Shown: positions 6,989 to 13,050 of the stretch, piece after piece
Layout of the letters: each line of letters starts with the position of its first letter
How positions within the stretch are numbered: position 1 is the stretch's first letter
DNA from: Chthonomonas sp. UBA2391
GTDB taxonomy: Bacteria; Armatimonadota; Fimbriimonadia; Fimbriimonadales; Fimbriimonadaceae
Assembly (NCBI GenBank): GCA_002343825.1
Contig: DDSL01000104.1
Span: 878-13,951, forward strand
Direction of reading: 5' to 3'
Length of the DNA stretch: 13,074 nucleotides
Notes under the pieces: model-generated
Databases searched by the model: none
Seen by the model: the letters and a program-made list of their open reading frames with translations, nothing else
Told to the model about the DNA's origin: nothing
Program-made: the position numbers and the translations under genes

Positions 6989-7990
6989 ATGTCAAGCGGC
7001 TGGTTGGTCATCCGCAATGCCCGAGGGCACAACCTCCGGGGGGTCGATGCCGCGATCCCGCTCGGACTTTTCGTCTGCGTCACCGGGGTTAGCGGAAGTG
7101 GGAAATCCACTCTGGTGCAAGACACCCTTTTCCCTCGACTGATGTACGAGGTGTATGGCACCCGGGGCGTTTGGGAGCCCCACGATGCGGTCGAAGGGAT
7201 CGAGCAGGTCGATAAAGTGATTGACATTGACCAGAGCCCGATCGGGCGGACCCCAAGAAGCAATCCCGCCACCTACACCGGCACCTTCGATATGATCCGC
7301 GAACTCTTTGCCATGACTCCTGACGCCAAGATGCGGGGGTACAAGAATGGCCGATTCAGCTTCAATGTTAAGGGTGGAAGGTGTGAGAGTTGCCGCGGCG
7401 ACGGCATCATCAAGATCGAGATGCACTTTCTGCCCGATGTCTATGTCCCCTGCGAGGTGTGCAAAGGCAAACGCTACAACCGCGAGACCCTTGATGTGCG
7501 CTACAAGAGCAAAAACATTTCTGAAGTGCTGGAGATGACGATCGAGGAGGCCTGTGACTTTTTCCGGCCCATTCCCAAGATCTTCCGCAAGCTGGAAACT
7601 CTGGTCCAAGTGGGACTTGGCTACGTGCGGATGGGCCAACCCGCGACCACCCTCAGTGGAGGTGAAGCCCAACGGATCAAGCTCGCCGCCGAACTGAGCA
7701 AGCGTAGCACCGGGGCCACCCTGTATATCCTGGATGAGCCGACCACCGGACTTCACTTCGAAGACGTGCGCCGACTATTGGCCGTTCTCCAGCGATTGGT
7801 TGATCAAGGCAACACCGTTCTCGTCATCGAGCACAACCTCGACGTGATCAAGTGCGCGGACTGGATCATCGACATGGGACCCGAGGGCGGAACTGGCGGC
7901 GGCCGAGTCGTCGCGATGGGGACGCCTGAGCAGGTGGCCTCAACCGAGGAGAGCCACACCGGGGCTTACCTTAGAGCCATTCTGAGTTAG
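6989..7990 (+). CDS. uvrA: Stand-alone C-terminal half of excinuclease subunit UvrA (second ABC domain)
   Basis: 333 aa matching only the C-terminal ATPase half of UvrA, whose usual length is about 940 aa. Seen: Walker A GVSGSGKST at 33-41; zinc-module cysteines C132, C135, C155 and C158 in CESCRGDG and CEVCKGKR; FNVKGGRCESC; ABC signature LSGGEAQRIKLA at 222-233; Walker B LYILDEPTTGLH at 245-256; H-loop VIEHNLDVIK at 279-288. Full UvrA is the damage-recognition ATPase of nucleotide excision repair. Here the N-terminal ATPase half with the UvrB-binding domain is missing, and the protein begins six residues before IRNARGHNL, the natural boundary between halves. A TAG in frame at 6974 excludes extension. 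All catalytic motifs are intact, so this is a conserved-looking domain-sized gene, not obvious decay. It could be a split UvrA, a paralogue with a new job, or a duplication remnant. Confidence 0.92.
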   Translation: MSSGWLVIRNARGHNLRGVDAAIPLGLFVCVTGVSGSGKSTLVQDTLFPRLMYEVYGTRGVWEPHDAVEGIEQVDKVIDIDQSPIGRTPRSNPATYTGTFDMIRELFAMTPDAKMRGYKNGRFSFNVKGGRCESCRGDGIIKIEMHFLPDVYVPCEVCKGKRYNRETLDVRYKSKNISEVLEMTIEEACDFFRPIPKIFRKLETLVQVGLGYVRMGQPATTLSGGEAQRIKLAAELSKRSTGATLYILDEPTTGLHFEDVRRLLAVLQRLVDQGNTVLVIEHNLDVIKCADWIIDMGPEGGTGGGRVVAMGTPEQVASTEESHTGAYLRAILS

Positions 7991-8000
7991 TCGGCCAGGC

Positions 8001-8035
8001 GTCAAGAATCTCTCCCCTGAGAAAAAATTCTTGAC
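8001..8035 (+). terminator. Hairpin after the UvrA-half gene
   Basis: GTCAAGAAT at 8001-8009 pairs perfectly with ATTCTTGAC at 8027-8035, with an inner TCTC/GAGA stem (8011-8014 with 8019-8022). It begins 11 nt after the stop codon. No T-run follows, so it may be a weak or factor-assisted terminator or an RNA-stabilising stem. Confidence 0.5.
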
Positions 8036-8045
8036 GACGGGTCAA
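8031..8045. promoter_or_regulatory. TTGAC-N5-GTCAA inverted repeat upstream of the sigma gene
   Basis: TTGACGACGGGTCAA is a perfect 5-bp palindrome around five bases. The same GTCAA(G/A)A(A)TTCT-like word recurs at 8001, 8027 (reversed) and 8041, so three copies sit within 50 nt. It may be an operator or a -35 region for the sigma gene; the evidence is only the repetition. Confidence 0.3.
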
Positions 8046-8119
8046 ATTCTGTGCGGTTGGAGGAAGGAGTGGACATTGCCCACTTGAAACCTAACCAGGA
8101 GAAGTTCCCCCATACCGCG

Positions 8120-9373
8120 ATGTCATTGACCGACGACCAACTCCTAAGACGCTTTGTCCGCGACCAAGATCAAGAGGCGTTTCGCCAACTGATCCACCGG
8201 CACGCAGGGATGGTCCTCGCCACTTGTCGCCGCGAATTGGGGGATGCAACCCTCGCTGAAGATGCCAGCCAGGCCGTCTTTTTGCTCCTGAGCCAAAAAG
8301 CAAACGGGCTCCAAAGAGAAGGCAGTCTGGCATCGTGGCTTTTCGCCGCGTGCCGGCTGATCTGTCGCAATCTCAAGCGGCAAAATCTGCGCCGAGAACA
8401 TTACGAGGTCCAAGCGTCCATGAGGAAAGACACCCCAAAGGAACCCGATTCGGAGATCTGGGAAGACTTGGAGCCGAGACTCAATCTCGCTCTGAGTCGC
8501 CTCAGAGAAGCCGACCAAAAGGCCATCCTCCTTCGATTCATCGAGGGTCAGAGTCAGGCCGAAGTCGCGACCGCACTCGGGGTCACCGAAAACACCGCAA
8601 GGATGAGAATCCAGCGGTCGTTGGAGCGTCTCCGGAAGCAGCTCTCGAGGCTGGGCATGACGGTTCCGGTCACGGCTCTCGGCTTGAGCCTTGAGCAAAA
8701 CGCCGCTGCCTCGATTCCTCTGGACTTCCTCACCAAGGTTTCACCCTTTTTCCCGGCTGGGCCAGCGGCGGGAGCGGGGGCGACATCCAGCCTGGCAAAA
8801 GGAGCAACAATCGCCTTGGCCACAACCACAACCAAGATCATCACAACGGCCTCGGTCGCCCTCGTCCTGCTCGGAGGCGGCCTCGTCTATTCCCACACCC
8901 GGCCACCGGTCGTCGATGACGCCGAGAATCGTGCGTTCTTCCAGCCGATGCTCGGAAACTGGCAAGGGACCCTGACCTACCGGGACTTTCAGTCCAACGA
9001 AATTGTGAGGATGGAGATGCGGGCCGACCTGACCCCGATCCCCAATTCGCGCCGTTTCGAATTCCGGTCGATCTTCCCGGGGGATAACCGGGTGGACTCG
9101 GTTGAGCTGGAACTGGATTCCAAGACGGGAGACCTTCTGATCCTTAATCCTGAGATTCAACGAAATCGCGTCTCGGGTCGCAAAGAGTTCATCAGTAACA
9201 AAGGCGGGAAGCTCGTGATGACAGTGAAAGACGCGACGGACGGTGGTCAGCCGGTGGAGGCCCGAGAAACGATCGAAGTTCAGGGCGACCGCTTTACATT
9301 CCGTCGCGAAGTGCGAACGGGGACGCAACCATTCCAGATGCGCAATGAGTACTCCCTGAGGAGAGTCCGATGA
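8120..9373 (+). CDS. ECF-type sigma factor with transmembrane segment and extracytoplasmic C-terminal domain
   Basis: A 417-aa RNA polymerase sigma factor of the ECF type with a built-in envelope domain. Sigma region 2 is at about 4-90 (DDQLLRRFVRDQDQEAFRQLIHRHAGMVLATCRREL, DASQAVFLLLSQKA, SLASWLFAACRLICRNLKR) and region 4 at about 120-175 (LREADQKAILLRFIEGQSQAEVATALGVTENTARMRIQRSLERLRKQL). An Ala/Pro/Thr-rich linker leads to one hydrophobic segment at 242-257 and then ~155 residues outside the membrane (MLGNWQGTLTYRDF...), resembling small beta-barrel ligand-binding domains. Sigma factors with C-terminal extensions are known in Planctomycetes, Verrucomicrobia and Acidobacteria; there the tail is thought to control the sigma part. 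Start: GTG 8051 opens the frame, but ATG 8120 begins the conserved MSLTDDQLLRRFV and has AGGAGA 17 nt upstream, so it is preferred with some doubt. No separate anti-sigma gene is adjacent. It overlaps the next gene by 4 nt. Confidence 0.9.
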   Translation: MSLTDDQLLRRFVRDQDQEAFRQLIHRHAGMVLATCRRELGDATLAEDASQAVFLLLSQKANGLQREGSLASWLFAACRLICRNLKRQNLRREHYEVQASMRKDTPKEPDSEIWEDLEPRLNLALSRLREADQKAILLRFIEGQSQAEVATALGVTENTARMRIQRSLERLRKQLSRLGMTVPVTALGLSLEQNAAASIPLDFLTKVSPFFPAGPAAGAGATSSLAKGATIALATTTTKIITTASVALVLLGGGLVYSHTRPPVVDDAENRAFFQPMLGNWQGTLTYRDFQSNEIVRMEMRADLTPIPNSRRFEFRSIFPGDNRVDSVELELDSKTGDLLILNPEIQRNRVSGRKEFISNKGGKLVMTVKDATDGGQPVEARETIEVQGDRFTFRREVRTGTQPFQMRNEYSLRRVR

Positions 9374-10050
9374 AGAGAGCCTTCACCCTCATTGAGTTAC
9401 TCGTTGTGATTGCCATCATCGCGATCCTCGCCGCCCTGGTGTTTCCGGTCTTTGCCCGGGCCAAGTCAAGTGCTCGAACGACCGCTACATTGTCTGGACT
9501 CAAGCAGCTCGGCGCTGCCGTCCTGATGTACCAAGGCGACCACGATGACGTGCTCCCTCTGTCCACCGAAGGGATTCAGGGCGAGGGTCGACTTGGGGGT
9601 TGGAGCTTCTACAGCCGGTTCGGGAGCTTTGTCCCCGGTCAATTCCAACCGAAACGAGGTGGCCTCTACCCCTACGTCAAGAATGAGCAGATCTATATCT
9701 CGCAGAACGATCCGCTGCGGGGCCGCTCGACCCAATCCTATGCTTTCAATGGGTGCTTGGTGGGCGGAGAGTTCCAGTTCGGCATCAACCCGAGCAAGTC
9801 GGGCGGCGCGGTTGGCGAGCCCTCCGGCCAGATGCTTCTGGGAGAAGAAGGAACTGGTCGTGAGGCGAATCCGGAGGGCGATACGCCGACCAACGACGGA
9901 TTTTTTCATCCGCTCTTCGACCGATTTTCTCGGTGGCACCTCGGAGGAACGGCCCTTCTGTTTGTGGATGGGCATGGAAAAATCGTGCGCGAGGCCAGCT
10001 CCAAGCACCTGGCGGGCTCCCTCAACGAGTGCGCCGCTTTCTCAGACTAG
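9370..10050 (+). CDS. Prepilin-type N-methylation-site protein (pseudopilin-like, DUF1559-like)
   Basis: A 226-aa protein with a type IV pilin/pseudopilin leader: short basic MKRA, cleavage/methylation site before F5 with glutamate at +5 (FTLIE), and a hydrophobic helix to about residue 27. Then comes VFARAKSSARTTATLSGLKQLGAAVLMYQGDHDDVLPL, the pattern of a very large paralogous family in Armatimonadota and Planctomycetes. Near the end, WHLGGTALLFVDGHGKIV (about 195-212) is the family's H-x-G-G...DGH motif. It would be processed by a prepilin peptidase and shown at the cell surface or in a secretion pseudopilus; the exact job is unknown. ATG overlaps the sigma gene's TGA (ATGA), with GAGGAGA upstream, so translation is coupled to the sigma factor. 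Confidence 0.92.
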   Translation: MKRAFTLIELLVVIAIIAILAALVFPVFARAKSSARTTATLSGLKQLGAAVLMYQGDHDDVLPLSTEGIQGEGRLGGWSFYSRFGSFVPGQFQPKRGGLYPYVKNEQIYISQNDPLRGRSTQSYAFNGCLVGGEFQFGINPSKSGGAVGEPSGQMLLGEEGTGREANPEGDTPTNDGFFHPLFDRFSRWHLGGTALLFVDGHGKIVREASSKHLAGSLNECAAFSD

Positions 10051-10069
10051 CAACTCTACGGAGCAAGTG

Positions 10070-10091
10070 TTAACGATCTCTTAACCGAATC
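10070..10091 (+). promoter_or_regulatory. TTAAC 11-bp direct repeat, PhoB/PhoP-like response-regulator site
   Basis: TTAACGATCTC (10070-10080) is directly followed by TTAACCGAATC (10081-10091). TTAAC words at 11-bp spacing match the layout of PhoP/PhoB-family tandem sites (B. subtilis TT-A/T-ACA with 5-nt spacers). The operon downstream encodes an OmpR/PhoB-type regulator, so self-regulation is plausible but inferred. Confidence 0.4.
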
Positions 10092-10133
10092 TCTGTAGCA
10101 TTCGAAGCGCTATTCCTCTGGGAGGCGGGCAGT

Positions 10134-10163
10134 TTGAAAGTACGGTCTGAGATAAACTAAGAG
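10134..10163 (+). promoter_or_regulatory. Possible promoter of the unknown-protein/response-regulator operon
   Basis: TTGAAA at 10134-10139 and a -10-like TAAGAG at 10158-10163 are 18 nt apart; TAAACT at 10153-10158 is a better -10 but only 13 nt from TTGAAA. The exact -10 is uncertain. It lies in the 154-nt gap after the pseudopilin gene. Confidence 0.35.
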
Positions 10164-10165
10164 CT

Positions 10166-10183
10166 CGGCGCGTTGTTGCGCCG
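10166..10183 (+). other. Perfect GC hairpin just upstream of the ribosome binding site
   Basis: CGGCGC (10166-10171) pairs with GCGCCG (10178-10183) around GTTGTT. It ends 5 nt before the GGAGGA at 10189-10194 that serves the GTG start at 10205. It may stabilise the leader or tune initiation; it has no T-run for termination. Confidence 0.45.
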
Positions 10184-10204
10184 TGTTTGGAGGAACGTCA
10201 ACCA

Positions 10205-11323
10205 GTGGGCAGCGCATACACACCCGGCCTTACCGTCAGCGGCGACATCATCGTCCGCAAAACTCGTCGTCTCCCGATCAAGGGGGAGGTCTTGGTTCAG
10301 GCCGGTGCCGCCGTCACCCCAGAATCGGTGGTGGCCAGGGCCCTTCTGCCGGGGATTCTTCAAACGATCAAGTTGACCGAGAAGCTTGGAGTCGACGCCA
10401 AGGAGATTCGAAACTTTGTCAATCTCAAGGAAGGGGATCCCATCGAGAAGAGTCAGATGATCGCGGAGACCAAGGGCTTTTTCGGCTTCTTTAAGTCATC
10501 CGTCGTCAGTGATTTTGGCGGTACTGTCGAGGCGATCTCCGAAATCACCGGCCAGATCCTCGTTCGAGAGCCCAGTATTCCGGTGGACATCAACGCCTAC
10601 GTCAGTGGCACCGTCGCCGACATCATGGATGAAGAAGGGGCCATCATCGAGACTCGCGGGGCTATGGTCCAGGGCATCTTTGGGATCGGTGGAGAACGAG
10701 ACGGAGTCATCCGGATGGCGGTCCAGAGCAATACCGAAGTGCTCGACGTCCAACACATTCGCGAAGACGATGCCGGCAAGATTCTCGTCGGCGGAGCTTG
10801 TATCACCGCCGGAGCCCTGAAGAAGGCGATGGAAAAAGGGGTTATCGGCCTCATCGCGGGAGGAATCCGTGATGCTGACCTCATCGAATTTTTGGGATAT
10901 GACATCGGCGTGGCCATCACCGGCCAAGAGCCCATCCCTCTCACCGTCCTCGTCACCGAGGGCTTTGGCACCCTCGCCATCGCAGACCGAACTTTCAAAC
11001 TGCTCGCCTCACTTGAGGGAAAGAGGGCGAGCATGAATGGGGCAACCCAGATCCGGGCCGGAGTCATCCGACCCGAGATCATCGTGCCGCTCGAGAACAC
11101 TGGGAGCGCGCACGTTGCAGCGACTGGAGGAGAACTCGGTATCGGAGCTTCGGTTCGGATCATTCGAGAGCCCTACTTTGGTCAGCTCGGAACGGTCACA
11201 GAACTCCCCGCACAATTGCAGGTCGTCGAATCGGGGACTGAAGTGCGGGTGTTGATGGCCAAACTGGAGAATGGCGATGTGGTCTGCGTTCCGCGAGCGA
11301 ACGTAGAGATCATCGCCACATGA
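10205..11323 (+). CDS. Conserved-looking protein of unknown function with beta-barrel repeats and KOW-like C-terminus
   Basis: 372 aa, no signal peptide or membrane helix, so probably cytoplasmic. I do not recognise the family. The frame is open from TTG 10187, but GTG 10205 has GGAGGA 10 nt upstream and is preferred. Residues 20-155 are rich in short beta-turn units of the type seen in lipoyl/biotinyl-like sandwich domains (LPIKGEVLVQAGAAV, VNLKEGDPIEKSQMIAETKG, FGGTVEAISEITGQILV, INAYVSGTVADIMDEEGAIIET). Residues 180-300 form an alpha/beta part (KILVGGACITAGALKKAMEKGVIGLIAGGIRDADLIEFLGYDIGVAITGQEPIPLTVLVTEGFGTLAIADRTF). The tail REPYFGQLGTVTELP...MAKLENGDVVCVPRANVEII (321-371) looks like a KOW motif, which binds RNA or ribosomal partners. 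Its stop overlaps the response regulator ATG (ATGA), so the two are translated together. A signalling or RNA-linked role is possible but unproven. Confidence 0.85.
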   Translation: MGSAYTPGLTVSGDIIVRKTRRLPIKGEVLVQAGAAVTPESVVARALLPGILQTIKLTEKLGVDAKEIRNFVNLKEGDPIEKSQMIAETKGFFGFFKSSVVSDFGGTVEAISEITGQILVREPSIPVDINAYVSGTVADIMDEEGAIIETRGAMVQGIFGIGGERDGVIRMAVQSNTEVLDVQHIREDDAGKILVGGACITAGALKKAMEKGVIGLIAGGIRDADLIEFLGYDIGVAITGQEPIPLTVLVTEGFGTLAIADRTFKLLASLEGKRASMNGATQIRAGVIRPEIIVPLENTGSAHVAATGGELGIGASVRIIREPYFGQLGTVTELPAQLQVVESGTEVRVLMAKLENGDVVCVPRANVEIIAT

Positions 11324-11991
11324 AGGTACTGGTAGTAGACGACGAGCAAACAATCTTGGAGACCGTCGAGACGAAACTGCGTCGCGAGGGTTTCACCGTC
11401 TTCACGGCCGAGTCGGCAGAAGAGGGGATGCGAATCTTCCGGCAAGCCAAACCGGATCTTCTGGTGCTCGACGTGATGCTACCAAGTCGGTCGGGATTGG
11501 ACCTATGCAAGGCTATCCGCAGGGACAGTAAGGTCCCCATTATCTTCCTCACGGCACGGGCCAGTGAAGAAGACCGCATCGCCGGTCTCGATATCGGCGC
11601 CGACGATTACATCGTTAAGCCTTTCAATCTAGGGGAACTCGCAGCTCGGGTCAAGGCCGTGATGCGTCGAAGTGGGATCGAAAATCCCCAAGAGGTGATT
11701 GAGTGTGGGAATATCCGCATTGATCCCAAGACTCATGAGGCAACAATCGACGGTCGGTCGATGAACCTCTCGCCCAAGGAGTTTGCCCTCATGTACTTCT
11801 TGGCCAAACATCAAGGCCAGGTGTTCTCTCGCGACACCCTCCTGGACCGGGTTTGGGGGCCAGAGAGCTTCGTCTCGGCCCGCACGGTCGACGTCCACAT
11901 TCGCTGGCTCCGAGAGCGGATCGAGTCTAGCGCTTCCAACCCTCAGCGGCTCGTCACCGTTCGGGGCGTTGGTTACAAGTTCATCGGCTAA
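11320..11991 (+). CDS. OmpR/PhoB-family response regulator
   Basis: 223-aa two-component transcription factor. Receiver domain at 1-118: acidic pair D7/D8, phospho-acceptor D51 in LVLDVMLP, T78 in FLTAR, K100 in IVKPF, all canonical. Winged-helix DNA-binding domain at about 128-222 (LSPKEFALMYFLAKHQGQVFSRDTLLDRVWG, RTVDVHIRWLRERIE, LVTVRGVGYKF). No sensor histidine kinase is encoded in the window; the next genes are on the other strand, so the kinase is elsewhere. It starts on the ATGA overlap with the unknown 372-aa protein, an unusual pairing. The TTAAC direct repeat at 10070-10091 may be its own site. Confidence 0.96.
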   Translation: MKVLVVDDEQTILETVETKLRREGFTVFTAESAEEGMRIFRQAKPDLLVLDVMLPSRSGLDLCKAIRRDSKVPIIFLTARASEEDRIAGLDIGADDYIVKPFNLGELAARVKAVMRRSGIENPQEVIECGNIRIDPKTHEATIDGRSMNLSPKEFALMYFLAKHQGQVFSRDTLLDRVWGPESFVSARTVDVHIRWLRERIESSASNPQRLVTVRGVGYKFIG

Positions 11992-11998
11992 AAGCACA

Positions 11999-12032
11999 TT
12001 GGCCCCGACTCGAGAATTCGAATCAGGGCCAA
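11999..12032. terminator. Hairpin between convergent genes
   Basis: TTGGCCC (11999-12005) pairs with GGGCCAA (12026-12032), with more pairing inside around CGA/TCG. It starts 8 nt after the response regulator stop. No T-run follows on the plus strand; on the minus strand CTTTT follows after about 6 nt. It probably ends transcription from one or both sides. Confidence 0.5.
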
Positions 12033-12041
12033 CGTGAGAGA

Positions 12042-12065
12042 GTCTCTCGGTCTTATCCGAGAGAC
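12042..12065 (-). terminator. Hairpin after the Ala-rich lipoprotein gene
   Basis: GTCTCTCGG (12042-12050) and CCGAGAGAC (12057-12065) form a perfect 9-bp stem with a 6-nt loop, beginning 7 nt past the lipoprotein stop on the minus strand. With the 11999-12032 stem it makes a tandem hairpin pair in the convergent gap. No T-run. Confidence 0.5.
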
Positions 12066-12071
12066 ACCCGA

Positions 12072-12317
12072 TTACTTGCCTTCGCCAGCAGCAGGAGCAG
12101 CGGCTTCGCCAGCTGCACCGGCAGCGGCATCCTTGGCAGCATCAGCACCGGCGGCAGCAGCGTCGGCACCAGCAGCAGCGGCATCAGCACCGGCCTTGGC
12201 GGCATCGGCTCCAGCGGCAGCAGCATCACCGGCGGCTTCTTCGGCCTTCGGCGAGCAGCCAGCAAGGAAGGCAGCGCCCAGAGCGCTGATGACGAACAGA
12301 GTCAGAAATTTCTTCAT
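12072..12317 (-). CDS. Small Ala/Gly/Asp-rich repeat lipoprotein
   Basis: 81 aa. The frame stays open upstream to 12410, but ATG 12317 has AGGAG at a 5-nt spacing and opens a clear lipoprotein signal: MKKFLTLFVISALGAAFLAGC with lipobox LAGC and C21 as the lipidated residue. The mature 60 residues (SPKAEEAAGDAAAAGADAAKAG...) are made of seven-residue units of the type DAA-(A/K)-AGA repeated about four times, ending in APAAGEGK. The heptad spacing suggests a long amphipathic or coiled-coil helix, like Lpp-type or Ala-rich envelope spacers; this is an inference. It has its own promoter and 77-nt leader and lies downstream of the membrane-anchored gene on the same strand. Confidence 0.85.
   Translation of the reverse strand: MKKFLTLFVISALGAAFLAGCSPKAEEAAGDAAAAGADAAKAGADAAAAGADAAAAGADAAKDAAAGAAGEAAAPAAGEGK
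12139..12222. repeat. Four tandem 21-bp repeats coding the lipoprotein heptads
   Basis: Units begin at 12139, 12160, 12181 and 12202, each opening with GC(A/G)TC(A/G)GC(A/T)CC. They are exactly 21 bp, so gain or loss of a unit keeps the frame and changes helix length by seven residues. Degenerate flanking copies exist on both sides. Confidence 0.75.
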
Positions 12318-12400
12318 GTTTTCTCCTAGAGTTGTGTTTTTTGTGCAGCGGCCACGCAACCGCCTTGCCCTAGAGACGGAAATCCCCAGTGCATCGCACA

Positions 12401-12429
12401 ATAATACCAAGTCTAATTATTGGGTCCAA
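12401..12429 (-). promoter_or_regulatory. Sigma-70-like promoter of the lipoprotein gene
   Basis: On the minus strand TTGGAC (12429-12424), a 17-nt spacer, and TATTAT (12406-12401). The -10 matches the consensus at five of six bases, the -35 at three. The -35 lies within the last codons of the upstream gene. Transcription would start near 12394, giving a leader of about 77 nt. Confidence 0.6.
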
Positions 12430-12905
12430 AGTTCCGGGGCGAAAGAAGAATTTGTGGAGACATCCACCACCCGCCACTTTTGAGTAGGAATAACGCCGTA
12501 AATTGTCGCGTTCTCTCGCTCGAGTGTGATGACTGCCTCGGGAATCGGAATCTTTTGCTGAAAAGTCAAAATGCGAAGTTCCAGTTCAACCGGGGTCACG
12601 ATGGTCGCCGTCGTTCCGTCAATCTTGGGTTCACGATTCGCCAAGTTGACGTCGGGCTTATTCTTCCGGATGTAGTCAGCGATCTGGGCCCGACTCACGC
12701 CTGACTTGCCATCGAGCTCGGCCCGACCGCTGATGAAGTCCAAAACCGGTCCCGGGCGACCATCACGGGCAGCTTGGATCGCCTCGTCTAGGGCCTCGGC
12801 AATCAGGACCTTGTCGGACTTGTTGGCTCCCCGGAAAGCCAACACACCGAACCCGATTGTGAATGCGGTGACGAGTCCCACAATAATCCAAAGAGCCTTT
12901 TTCAT
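12417..12905 (-). CDS. Membrane-anchored protein of unknown function
   Basis: 162 aa with one N-terminal hydrophobic segment (MKKALWIIVGLVTAFTIGFGVLAF, about 4-24) that acts as an uncleaved anchor or signal sequence, placing ~135 residues outside the membrane. The body holds EALDEAIQAARDGRPGPVLDFISG, then VSRAQIADYIRKNKPDVNLANREPKIDGTTATIVTPVELEL and ends in KWRVVDVSTNSSFAPELW. The alternation of a helical start and beta strands resembles small SnoaL/NTF2-like or DUF4878-like folds, but I cannot assign a family. ATG 12905 has AGAGG at 5 nt. It is the upstream gene of a minus-strand pair with the lipoprotein, which however has its own promoter. Confidence 0.8.
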   Translation of the reverse strand: MKKALWIIVGLVTAFTIGFGVLAFRGANKSDKVLIAEALDEAIQAARDGRPGPVLDFISGRAELDGKSGVSRAQIADYIRKNKPDVNLANREPKIDGTTATIVTPVELELRILTFQQKIPIPEAVITLERENATIYGVIPTQKWRVVDVSTNSSFAPELWTQ

Positions 12906-13020
12906 GACAACCTCTGATTATTGGACGCAAAAACCGGAGCAATTCTCTCCCGCTCGATCACAGAGCGTTGAGCTTAGTCCTTCTGCGCACAATTTGATGC
13001 TGATTGACCGAGCCGGGCGG

Positions 13021-13026
13021 TAGAAT
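13021..13026 (+). promoter_or_regulatory. TAGAAT -10 box for the gene at the right edge
   Basis: TAGAAT lies 24 nt before the ATG at 13051, in the 145-nt gap between divergent genes. It is the same hexamer as seen before hipB and the UvrA-half gene. No good -35 is visible at normal spacing. Confidence 0.35.
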
Positions 13027-13050
13027 GCGGTGAGGCCCAAACTCGACTTC

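Noticed and set aside
6992..7756. 254-codon minus-strand frame opposite the UvrA half
   Set aside because: It is a shadow of the UvrA coding sequence, with no domain and no ribosome site.
8051..8119. Upstream GTG starts (8051, 8069) for the sigma factor
   Set aside because: The added residues are not part of the sigma fold, neither GTG has a ribosome site at proper spacing, and ATG 8120 begins the conserved region.
12139..12222. Regular repeats considered as a CRISPR array or intergenic satellite
   Set aside because: They are contiguous 21-bp units without spacers and lie in frame inside the lipoprotein gene, coding for heptads.
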